This document shows positions 56,685-64,000 of a DNA stretch of 64,000 nucleotides, piece after piece (position 1 is the stretch's first letter; every line of letters starts with the position of its first letter). The stretch spans positions 62,001 through 126,000 of the forward strand of contig NZ_JAKZGR010000004.1 of the NCBI RefSeq assembly GCF_022549675.1. Direction: 5' to 3'. The notes under the pieces were generated by a model that worked only from the letters and a program-made list of their open reading frames with translations, had not been told where the DNA came from and did no database searches. The position numbers and the translations under genes were made by a program. Source of the stretch: Belliella kenyensis. Lineage in GTDB: Bacteria; Bacteroidota; Bacteroidia; Cytophagales; Cyclobacteriaceae.

Positions 56685-58049
56685 TCAATTACTATATCCA
56701 GCATTTTGCTCAAGGTTTGAATTTGCATCAATTTCTCTTTGTGGAATTGGAAACACCAACCTAGGATCATTGTAAGGATAAGAATTATTACCTTCTACTA
56801 CAGTCCCTCTATTTCTCCTGATATCATGTATAGCATGCCCCTCATGAGCAAGCTCAAGTTTTCTTTCCAGAAGAATTTGTGCTAAGGTAACCGAAGTAAG
56901 CGAAGGTAATTCAACCCTTTGTCGAATGCGATTGATATCTTCCAATGGAGTGGCTCCTACGCTAGTACCCTCTCGGAAATTAGCCTCAGCTCTAGTCAGA
57001 TACATTTCTGCTAGTCTGAATACCTTAACATTTCTAAATTGATCTCTCCATTTTGCAGTTCTTTGCTCACCAGCACCTAAGAAAAATTGATTGAGCCGTT
57101 GATCTCCTGATTCATACAATAGGATATGTGGTGGTTGAATAGAAACATCACCGTCTCTTGCACCAAATTGCGGTAAAGAATAAAATGTAAACATATCATT
57201 AGCCGAATCTTGAGGGTCTACTTGTATGGTAAACAAATCTTCTAGAGAATCAACTTCCGTGTTAAAAGCATTCATATAAATAGGTATAAGAGCTTTGCCA
57301 GTAGATGTTGCCAATGCTATTGCTCTATTAGCAGCATCTCGAGCATCTGCGAATCTTTCCATTTGTAAATACACTCTAGACAATTGTGCTGCTGCGACAT
57401 AATTCCTTGCTAAAATTCCATTTTGTAATGGAAGTAAGGATTCTGCTCTAACCAAATCGCTAACTATTTGCTGATAAACTTCTTGAACAGTATTTCTCCT
57501 AACATAACTATCTTCATTTATCTCTCTAGTAGGCGTTAAAATAATAGGAACACCCAAATTAGAAGACGGGTTAGCAGAAACATAAGGCTGAGCATACAAT
57601 TTTACTAACTCAAATAGCATCGAACCTCTGATGAATAAGGCTTCTCCTTCAACCCTATCTCTATCAGAAGCATTGATTACATCCAAAGCAGAGAGTACAT
57701 TATTAGACACATTGATTCCTCTATATGCCGCAGCCCAAGTACCTTCAACAAAGGAATTATTAACGAATATCTGCTTATTATACATTTCTCTAGGTTGATT
57801 AAATGTACCTTCCCATCTTACCTCACTGTTTGCACCGAGCATTTCTGAGAACAGTTGAATTCTCCCTCCATACAATGCTGTACTTCTGATTTCAGCATAT
57901 GCTCCTATGAGAACTCGCTTTACATTTGCATCCGAGCTGAGTGCCAAAGCCTGATCAATACTTTGAGGTGGTTTGATAAACAGTTCCTCATGACATCCAC
58001 TTGTAATCAATGTAATACAAATGATTCCAGTTATAATAAATCGTTTCAT
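56685..58049 (-). CDS. SusD/RagB-family lipoprotein (pair B)
   Basis: The 454-residue protein has a lipoprotein signal (lipobox TSGC, C19), HEELFIKPPQSIDQALALSS, TPR helices (VEGEALFIRGSMLFELVKLY), VFRLAEMYLTRAEANFREG and a C-terminal RKLELAHEGHAIHDIRRNRG ending QREIDANSNLEQNAGYSN. It follows susC B by 12 bp. It resembles pair A only in the common SusD pattern, so its binding surface differs. The substrate is unknown. Confidence 0.95.
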   Translation of the reverse strand: MKRFIITGIICITLITSGCHEELFIKPPQSIDQALALSSDANVKRVLIGAYAEIRSTALYGGRIQLFSEMLGANSEVRWEGTFNQPREMYNKQIFVNNSFVEGTWAAAYRGINVSNNVLSALDVINASDRDRVEGEALFIRGSMLFELVKLYAQPYVSANPSSNLGVPIILTPTREINEDSYVRRNTVQEVYQQIVSDLVRAESLLPLQNGILARNYVAAAQLSRVYLQMERFADARDAANRAIALATSTGKALIPIYMNAFNTEVDSLEDLFTIQVDPQDSANDMFTFYSLPQFGARDGDVSIQPPHILLYESGDQRLNQFFLGAGEQRTAKWRDQFRNVKVFRLAEMYLTRAEANFREGTSVGATPLEDINRIRQRVELPSLTSVTLAQILLERKLELAHEGHAIHDIRRNRGTVVEGNNSYPYNDPRLVFPIPQREIDANSNLEQNAGYSN

Positions 58050-58061
58050 AATAATCTCTTT

Positions 58062-61000
58062 TTAAAATCCAACATTAAGACCAAGTGAAAAAACCTTTGC
58101 TTGAGGTGCAGAATAGAAATCATTCCCCTGAAAAATATTGCTAGCAAGATAATCAGCATTTACTTCAGGGTCCCAGCCCTTATATTTAGTGAAAGTCAGC
58201 AAGTTTTGACCTGTAAAAAAGATTCGAACTGTGCTCAACTTAAGTTTTTCTAGTTGAGAAGACTTTAATGTATAACCTAGAGTTAATGTCCTCAATCTTA
58301 AATAACTCCCATCGGAAATATATCTGCTTGATGGATTACATCCGTTGCATTCACCTAGTCTTGCTTGAGGCACATCTGTAATATCTCCTGGGTTTTGCCA
58401 TCTTCTCAACTGATCCCTAGTAGAGTTATCAAACCAGTCACCATTGGCGGCAAAGAATCCACCTCCACCATCGAATATATCATTTCCATAAACTCCTTGA
58501 AACATAACGCTAAAATCGAAGTTTTTGAAAGTCAAATTGTTGGTAATCCCTCCAAAGAATTTGGGATTAGGATCTCCTACAAACATTCTTTCTGCTTCAT
58601 TAAAGTCATTTGTAGTCTCGTTACGTTGAGCATCAATATAATACAGTGCATCCCCATTTGTAGGATCAACACCAGCATAAGCATGGCCATAAAATACTCC
58701 GATGGATTGATCAATAAAAACACCATTTAAAAATCTTGATGAGCTTGGAGGTATTGAAGTCTGTCCTGCGGCTAATTCTCTTACTCTATTGATATTACGA
58801 GCGAAGTTTATCGAGGTATTCCATGTAAAATTTTGTCTGGCAATATTTACTGAATTCAAAACTATCTCAAATCCATAGTTTTGCATTTTACCTACATTTT
58901 GTCTTTGAACATTAAAACCAGTGGTAGCAGGAACGGGAACGTTGAGTAGTAAATCTGATGTATTCTTATCGTAAAAATCTAATTCACCAGTTATTCTATC
59001 ACGAAATAGCGCAAACTCAATCCCTAAATCCAACTGGACTGTTTTTTCCCATGTCAAATTTGGATTAGGAATCTGAGTTGGTCTCAATCCTGAAATTAAA
59101 GCATAGGACGTCGCTCCATAAAGTCCCAAATGGTCAAAATCTCCGATCTCAGCATTTCCAGTCAAACCGTAAGATGCTCTAAGCTTAAGCAAACTCAATT
59201 TATCATTCCCCTTTAAAAAACTCTCTTCAGACAGTATCCATCCGACAGAAGCAGCGGGGAAAAATCCATATTTATTATTTTCCCCAAATCTTGATGAACC
59301 ATCATATCTAGCACTTATTGTTGCTAAATATTTGTCGCCGTACTTATAGTTCACCCTTGTAAAATAAGACAAAAATGAAAAACTCGTTTCAAATGAAGAA
59401 CCTCCAACGATCCTTGCTGCGGATTCTAAAGTCCTAAGTTCGTCTAAAGGAAATTCTTGACCTTCAACAAAAGTTGAATTTCGTTCTGACTTCTGGAAGG
59501 ACATCCCCCCAACAGCTTCAATATTGTGGATGTTATTAAAAACTTTACTGTACGAGAAATAATTATTAGTATTATAATTAAAAATTCTTGTCCAACGAGA
59601 TCTACCATAGCCATTAGTTGAAAGGCCTAAATTAGTTCTTGAGCCAAAAAATTGCTCTTCATTTTGATTCATTACATCGACACCAAACTCCGATCTAAAT
59701 TTCAAATCTGATAACAACTTATACTCACCGAAAAGATTGCTAATATTTCTAAAAGAAGTGTTCAGCCATTTTGCATTCTCTGAATCAATTAAGTTATTGT
59801 AGTAGGTCGCTGTTGGCCTATCATACAGCTGTCCATTCAAATCACGAATAGGAGTAATGGGTGCTAGGGCTACTAATTGAATGGGATTATTAAATTGGTT
59901 ATCTCCTGCTAATCTATTGTTTTGTGTCCTAGATAGACCAAAATTAGCTCCAATCAAAAACCTTTCAGAAACTGAATGGTCAAGATTTAATCTGCCAGAA
60001 ATCCTTTCAAAATCATTTCTGATTAATATACCGTCTTGCTTATCATAAGCACCAGAAAAGAAAAACCTTGTTTTTTCATCACCTCCAGAGGCACTAAAAT
60101 TAGCATTCAAAGTACCTGCTGCCGGATTGAAGGCCTCTTGCTGCCAATCAGTATCGACTTCCCCAGTTCTCCAATCAGCCCAACCTGAATACCTAGTTAA
60201 TCTTGATTCAACAAATGCTAAATCATCGACATTGGCGCCAGCTTCTCTCATCAATTCAACATACTCAGATGCATTCAAAAACTCTCTTAACCTCGTAGGA
60301 GAAGCTACACCACGCTGTATCCCAAAATTAAACTTTGTCTTTCCCTTGGTTCCAGACTTGGTTGTTATTAAAACAACCCCATTTGCTGCCCTTGCCCCAT
60401 AAATTGCAGATGCTGATGCATCTTTTAAGACTTCAAAAGATTCTACATCATTAAAATTAATGTCTGAAAGTGGATTATAGGTCCCTATAGCTCCGGTGGT
60501 TGTCATAGGAATTCCATCAATCACATACAATGGATCGTTACCTCCAGAGATAGAAGTAGTACCTCTTACACGTACTTTGACGCCTTCACCCAATTTGCCA
60601 CTTGATGATTCTACAAAAACACCTGCCATTCTTCCTTGCAAAGCCTCTTGAAAATTTGGAACGGGAATGGTAGCTAGTGCCTCACCTTTTACAGAAGCTA
60701 TATTACCTGTTAAGTCTCCTTTGGTTGTGCTTCCATACCCTACTACCACCACTTCTCCCAAAGTTTTTGAATCTGGACTTAATGTAATATCGATTGTACT
60801 ACGATTTCCGACTGCGATTTCTTGAGTTGTGAACCCTACAAATGAAAAAACTATAATTTCATTCTGATCTGCTTGAATGCTATATCTACCATCTAAATCA
60901 GATATCGCTCCTCGTGTTGTACCTTTTACCACAACATTGACTCCTGGCAAAGGATCACTATCCTCACCCGAGATTACCCTTCCAGAAATTTGCCTTTGCT

Positions 61001-61067
61001 GCGATCTTGCCTCATTTTGAAGCATCAAACCAGCCAAGACAAAAACTAATAGTAAAACTTTTCTCAT
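58062..61067 (-). CDS. SusC/RagA-family TonB-linked outer-membrane protein (pair B)
   Basis: I start at ATG 61067 (MRKVLLLVFVLAGLMLQNEA, a clean signal peptide), giving 1001 residues; the frame runs 18 codons further upstream but would spoil the signal. The N-terminal domain (ISGRVISGEDSDPLPGVNVV), GEVVVVGYGS, the plug (NDVESFEVLKDASASAIYGA) and the Phe-ended barrel fit SusC. It imports a nutrient by TonB. Pairs A and B lie head to tail, each with the repeat upstream. Confidence 0.95.
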   Translation of the reverse strand: MRKVLLLVFVLAGLMLQNEARSQQRQISGRVISGEDSDPLPGVNVVVKGTTRGAISDLDGRYSIQADQNEIIVFSFVGFTTQEIAVGNRSTIDITLSPDSKTLGEVVVVGYGSTTKGDLTGNIASVKGEALATIPVPNFQEALQGRMAGVFVESSSGKLGEGVKVRVRGTTSISGGNDPLYVIDGIPMTTTGAIGTYNPLSDINFNDVESFEVLKDASASAIYGARAANGVVLITTKSGTKGKTKFNFGIQRGVASPTRLREFLNASEYVELMREAGANVDDLAFVESRLTRYSGWADWRTGEVDTDWQQEAFNPAAGTLNANFSASGGDEKTRFFFSGAYDKQDGILIRNDFERISGRLNLDHSVSERFLIGANFGLSRTQNNRLAGDNQFNNPIQLVALAPITPIRDLNGQLYDRPTATYYNNLIDSENAKWLNTSFRNISNLFGEYKLLSDLKFRSEFGVDVMNQNEEQFFGSRTNLGLSTNGYGRSRWTRIFNYNTNNYFSYSKVFNNIHNIEAVGGMSFQKSERNSTFVEGQEFPLDELRTLESAARIVGGSSFETSFSFLSYFTRVNYKYGDKYLATISARYDGSSRFGENNKYGFFPAASVGWILSEESFLKGNDKLSLLKLRASYGLTGNAEIGDFDHLGLYGATSYALISGLRPTQIPNPNLTWEKTVQLDLGIEFALFRDRITGELDFYDKNTSDLLLNVPVPATTGFNVQRQNVGKMQNYGFEIVLNSVNIARQNFTWNTSINFARNINRVRELAAGQTSIPPSSSRFLNGVFIDQSIGVFYGHAYAGVDPTNGDALYYIDAQRNETTNDFNEAERMFVGDPNPKFFGGITNNLTFKNFDFSVMFQGVYGNDIFDGGGGFFAANGDWFDNSTRDQLRRWQNPGDITDVPQARLGECNGCNPSSRYISDGSYLRLRTLTLGYTLKSSQLEKLKLSTVRIFFTGQNLLTFTKYKGWDPEVNADYLASNIFQGNDFYSAPQAKVFSLGLNVGF

Positions 61068-61100
61068 ATGATATTTTGTTTGGTTTAAAATGAAATTTAC

Positions 61101-61108
61101 CAAACATA
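61101..61108 (-). promoter_or_regulatory. -7 element of the susC B promoter
   Basis: TATGTTTG on the minus strand matches TAnnTTTG, 33 bp upstream of the chosen ATG. It lies inside the longer frame, which supports the shorter start. Confidence 0.6.
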
Positions 61109-61460
61109 ATTTATTAACCAAAAAATTACCGAAATCATATATTATTAGTTATTTTATAAAAAAAATGAATAAAACAAAAAATATCTTTTAATAAACGATT
61201 TAAAATAAATTTTTACCCCAAATAAAAAAAATAATTATAAAAAATTTTATTCTTTATTTTGTGTTTTTATAAAATTTTTGCTTACTTTTTACTTTTTTTC
61301 ACAATATTGTTCTATCAATTCGGCAAACAATCGTTTTCAAAAAAAATTTTATTTTGAAAATCTATGACATCTTGAAAAAAATTTCAAACTAATAAAAAAA
61401 GATGCACCTAATTAATAATTTCCCACTCACTTATAATAAATCCCAAAGAGTATACAAGCA

Positions 61461-61616
61461 TTTATGGATATACGGAACTTTGCCAATAACATTACAAAAA
61501 TTCCGATTTATCTAACCTCCGATACAAATTGATATTAGATACTTAAGGATATTGAGCATTAACAACCTGTTAAGCCAATGAATTGAAGTTACTGGTAAAA
61601 AAGCGTATAATCAGAC
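61461..61616 (-). repeat. Dispersed ~155-bp repeat, copy 3
   Basis: On the minus strand this copy reads from GTCTGATTATACGC to TATCCATAAA and matches copies 1 and 2. A stop interrupts the signal-peptide-like frame (SLA then stop), so it is more decayed. It lies 394 bp upstream of susC B, pointing towards it. Between them, 61130-61440 is extremely AT-rich with long A and T runs and no gene. Confidence 0.87.
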
Positions 61617-61663
61617 AAGTACTTAATATGAATCATTCTAAGAAATAATTCTTTAAACAATTC

Positions 61664-61697
61664 CAAAAAAAAAGCCATAAACTGACGTCTATGGCTC
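61664..61697 (-). terminator. Terminator after the small outer-membrane protein
   Basis: AGCCATA (61673-61679) and TATGGCT (61690-61696) form a 7-bp stem followed by about nine T on the minus strand. Confidence 0.88.
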
Positions 61698-61715
61698 ATC
61701 TATATTTCAGATACT

Positions 61716-62198
61716 TTAGAAAGTAAATCTAATAGACAAAGCTACCTCATCACCCCAGAATCCAGTATAACCCGTGATATTAAATGCTGGCTTATAGTCC
61801 AAAGAAAGATTGACAGGCGCACCATCAAATTTATAATCAAGTCCAATGATACCGTCCAATCCAAATACCGTATAGGATTTATTCGGATCACCCCATGGTT
61901 GATTACCTCTGTTGGAATTCCATGTACCTAAGTGAGCACCACCACCATAGAACCATCTCAGACCTCTTACTTCACTGATGTCGTTATGGATTTCATAAAG
62001 ACCTGTGATCAACAATCCACGCCATCTTGAATGCAAAATACCTTCAAATGCAGCCTTATCACTTAGAAAATGCTTTACCGTAAGTCCATTACCTACACCT
62101 GCTCTCAGACCGATACCTGTATTGTATCCCTGAGCCATTGCCTGATTACCAATGGCCATCATTGCCACTAGCAAAAATGTGTAAAATACCTTTTTCAT
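61716..62198 (-). CDS. Small outer-membrane beta-barrel-like protein
   Basis: The 160-residue protein has a signal peptide (MKKVFYTFLLVAMMAIGNQA, then MAQGYNTG). The rest alternates short strands and Gly-rich turns (GIGLRAGVGNGLTVKHFL, YGGGAHLGTWNS, FGLDGIIGLDYKF) and ends with ALSIRFTF, whose last Phe is the usual barrel terminus. This suggests an eight-stranded barrel. I recognise no precise family. It has its own terminator. Confidence 0.82.
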   Translation of the reverse strand: MKKVFYTFLLVAMMAIGNQAMAQGYNTGIGLRAGVGNGLTVKHFLSDKAAFEGILHSRWRGLLITGLYEIHNDISEVRGLRWFYGGGAHLGTWNSNRGNQPWGDPNKSYTVFGLDGIIGLDYKFDGAPVNLSLDYKPAFNITGYTGFWGDEVALSIRFTF

Positions 62199-62231
62199 GT
62201 TTGATTTTTTAGAATACTAAATTTTAAATAA

Positions 62232-62798
62232 TTAAAATAAAAACGTCTCCTTAGGAGTAATACAAATATCTAAGGGAATATCGTGCCATTCTGATTCGAT
62301 TTGCTCCTCAGGTGGGAAAAAACTTACTCCGATTTTCAAAACTTCCTGATTCAGAGAGCTCAAAAATTTATCATAAAAACCCTTTCCATAACCTAAACGA
62401 TTACCTTTTTTGTCATAGACCAAAAGTGGAACAATTACCATTTGGATCAATGCTTCATCTGCAAAGTCTAAAACCTTTGGTGTAGGGATTCCCCACTTAT
62501 CTACATTCAAGCCTTCCAAATCGGTGACTTTAACCGTCCTCAACAACCCTGTATCATCTTGAACAATAGAGGTATATAAATGATATCCATCTTGGATCAT
62601 TCTTTCGATCAAAGGAAAAATATCCACTTCTTTCAATCTCTCTATGGGAAGATAGACATGTATATGCTTTAAAATGGGGTTTGCTTTGAGCACTTCTATG
62701 ATCTTGATCATAATCTGATTGGCTCCTGAAAGCCTCTCCTCCGAAGATAGAGAAAGTCTCTTCTGTCTATAAACTGTCCTTAATGCACCCCTACTCAT
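62232..62798 (-). CDS. 5-formyltetrahydrofolate cyclo-ligase
   Basis: The 188-residue enzyme converts 5-formyl-THF to 5,10-methenyl-THF with ATP. The N-terminal YRQKRLSLSSEER and the ATP/folate motif DKKGNRLGYGKGFYDKFL fit the family (MTHFS/YgfA), as does the length. Its start lies 8 bp inside the bshC end, so the two are translationally coupled. Confidence 0.94.
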   Translation of the reverse strand: MSRGALRTVYRQKRLSLSSEERLSGANQIMIKIIEVLKANPILKHIHVYLPIERLKEVDIFPLIERMIQDGYHLYTSIVQDDTGLLRTVKVTDLEGLNVDKWGIPTPKVLDFADEALIQMVIVPLLVYDKKGNRLGYGKGFYDKFLSSLNQEVLKIGVSFFPPEEQIESEWHDIPLDICITPKETFLF

Positions 62799-64000
62799 CT
62801 TGAAGCTTTAAAATTAAAAAGTTGAAATCCAATGGGTCAAAATTCTTTAAAAGTTTTGCAATAAACTGATCATCTTCAAGGTAAAACCTCATCATATTTT
62901 CAACACGCTCTTGAGGACTACCGCCTGGAAAAAGCATCTCTTTGAGTGCTCTCATCCTATTCAAATCTACTTCTTGTCTCCTCTCCTCGGCCTTTCTGAT
63001 CTTCCCAGATAGGTGATTCATGATTTTGATCGACCTGACCTTTGCTGACTCAAAGGCACCATTTAGGCTTTTATCTACTTCTGTGGCTTTTTCAGCAGCT
63101 CGAGTCAAAATCTCCTCCAACTCCCGCTTTTCTGCGTTCAATTGAATATCCAAAATGGCATGAGAGGCCACATATTGTTTCTTCCAATCCCCATATTTGA
63201 CAAATAGATCTTCGTCGGACAATCCTAATTGAAGCTGCTTCTTCTGTGCTAGAGCATCCATTACTACTGCAAAGTTTCTAGGCATTACCGCAGGAAAAGG
63301 CACAGCAAAATGATCAAATACACCTTTCAACTGAAACCAATAGGCAACTTCTGCTGGACCGCCCAAATAGGCAATGTTTGGCAAAACCATTTCTTGATGT
63401 AAAGGCCGCAAGACTACATTTGGACTAAAGCGCTCTGGATAGTTTTTGATCTCTTCAATCAGTTCTTCTTTGGAAAAAATCAAATCTGAATTCAAAACCA
63501 TATAGCGATCTTCGAACTTCTCGATTCGTTCTCTTAGTCCTTTGATCATATAGAAAAAGTTGATCTCTCTAGGGAAAATTTGGCTTTTGTACCCCAAATC
63601 TTCCAATGCTTGTGTAGCTTCTGAGGCCTTTTCAAATGGCCGATGATCTAGCATATCTGCCTTCATCACTTCTACAAATGGAGCTTTCAGCTTACTATCG
63701 TTCCCATCTATGATAATCAAGCCCTCTTCTCCAAACAAAGCGTGCACATACTTCCTTGCTGCCTCTGATAAAGTTTTGGAGCTCAGATAAGCCTCTTTGA
63801 ATAGTGCAGGCACAAAATGTAGCTGGTTTACAAATTCTTTGAAAGATCCATCAATTTCAAATTCCCCAACTGCACCCTTCTGATCTGATTCCCATTGATA
63901 CTTCTTTCCATCTAGCCTAAAGTAATTTACCTCATCAAAATCGTGATCTTCTGCCCCCATCCAATAAACTGGCACAAAATGAAAGCTAGGATAAGCTGAT
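62791..64000 (-). CDS. bshC: Bacillithiol biosynthesis cysteine-adding enzyme (partial, N-terminus beyond window)
   Basis: The frame is open to the right edge; the visible 403 residues start SAYPSFHFVPVYWMGAEDHD, the active-site region of BshC. Further BshC features are VLRPLHQEMVLPNIAYLGGP with AEVAYW and a long coiled-coil near the C-terminus (EKRELEEILTRAAEKATEVD). It adds cysteine to glucosaminyl-malate, the last step of bacillithiol synthesis. About 120 residues are missing at the N-terminus. It precedes 5-formyl-THF cyclo-ligase with an 8-bp overlap. Confidence 0.94.
   Translation of the reverse strand, partial: SAYPSFHFVPVYWMGAEDHDFDEVNYFRLDGKKYQWESDQKGAVGEFEIDGSFKEFVNQLHFVPALFKEAYLSSKTLSEAARKYVHALFGEEGLIIIDGNDSKLKAPFVEVMKADMLDHRPFEKASEATQALEDLGYKSQIFPREINFFYMIKGLRERIEKFEDRYMVLNSDLIFSKEELIEEIKNYPERFSPNVVLRPLHQEMVLPNIAYLGGPAEVAYWFQLKGVFDHFAVPFPAVMPRNFAVVMDALAQKKQLQLGLSDEDLFVKYGDWKKQYVASHAILDIQLNAEKRELEEILTRAAEKATEVDKSLNGAFESAKVRSIKIMNHLSGKIRKAEERRQEVDLNRMRALKEMLFPGGSPQERVENMMRFYLEDDQFIAKLLKNFDPLDFNFLILKLQDE

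Overview
The window looks like a chromosomal segment of a Bacteroidota bacterium of the order Cytophagales, probably a Cyclobacteriaceae (Algoriphagus-like) relative. This rests on three SusC/SusD outer-membrane pairs, a DUF4221 lipoprotein, bacillithiol and ClpS genes of the Bacteroidota type, promoters carrying the Bacteroidota -7 element TAnnTTTG, near absence of Shine-Dalgarno sequences, and low GC. The genus is an inference.

Layout. 1-9.3 kb holds housekeeping genes: a glycogen synthase-like glycosyltransferase (cut by the left edge) and a debranching enzyme, tRNA-His, dihydroorotase, a DEAD-box helicase, a copper P-type ATPase and an FKBP isomerase. 9.5-18.3 kb holds uvrA, prfA, a gene fragment beside tRNA-Ala (whose 5' end lies in a 79-bp triple tandem repeat), clpS-recR, a sodium/solute symporter, an XRE regulator and an alkyltransferase-like protein. 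18.4-20.7 kb holds an SDR and three small exported proteins. 21.2-26.2 kb is a complete threonine operon thrABC, preceded by a Thr-rich leader peptide that is a convincing attenuator. 26.3-27 kb is a HigBA-like toxin-antitoxin pair.

27-34.3 kb is a SusC/SusD pair with a downstream PepSY membrane protein and a divergent PchR-like AraC regulator. That combination fits uptake of an iron or metal chelate better than a glycan. 34.4-38.4 kb holds two beta-propeller-like lipoproteins, a YafQ-like toxin-antitoxin pair and many short hairpin (REP-like) repeats.

38.5-44.4 kb is the most interesting region. It is a peptide-export cassette: HlyD adaptor, ABC exporter with a C39 peptidase, a small HTH protein that itself carries a Gly-Gly motif, two short double-glycine leader peptides (one of only 59 residues), and two CPBP intramembrane proteases between them. 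A strong hairpin terminator separates the upstream peptide from the proteases. This looks like an uncharacterised bacteriocin or signal-peptide system with candidate immunity or processing proteases.

45.4-51.4 kb is the 2-oxoglutarate dehydrogenase operon (sucA, sucB, lpd). 51.6-61.1 kb has two tandem SusC/SusD pairs, each preceded by a copy of a ~155-bp dispersed repeat; a third copy lies upstream of uvrA. 61.7-64 kb has a small outer-membrane protein, 5-formyltetrahydrofolate cyclo-ligase and bshC (cut by the right edge).

All functional names come from reading motifs by eye; no database search was possible.
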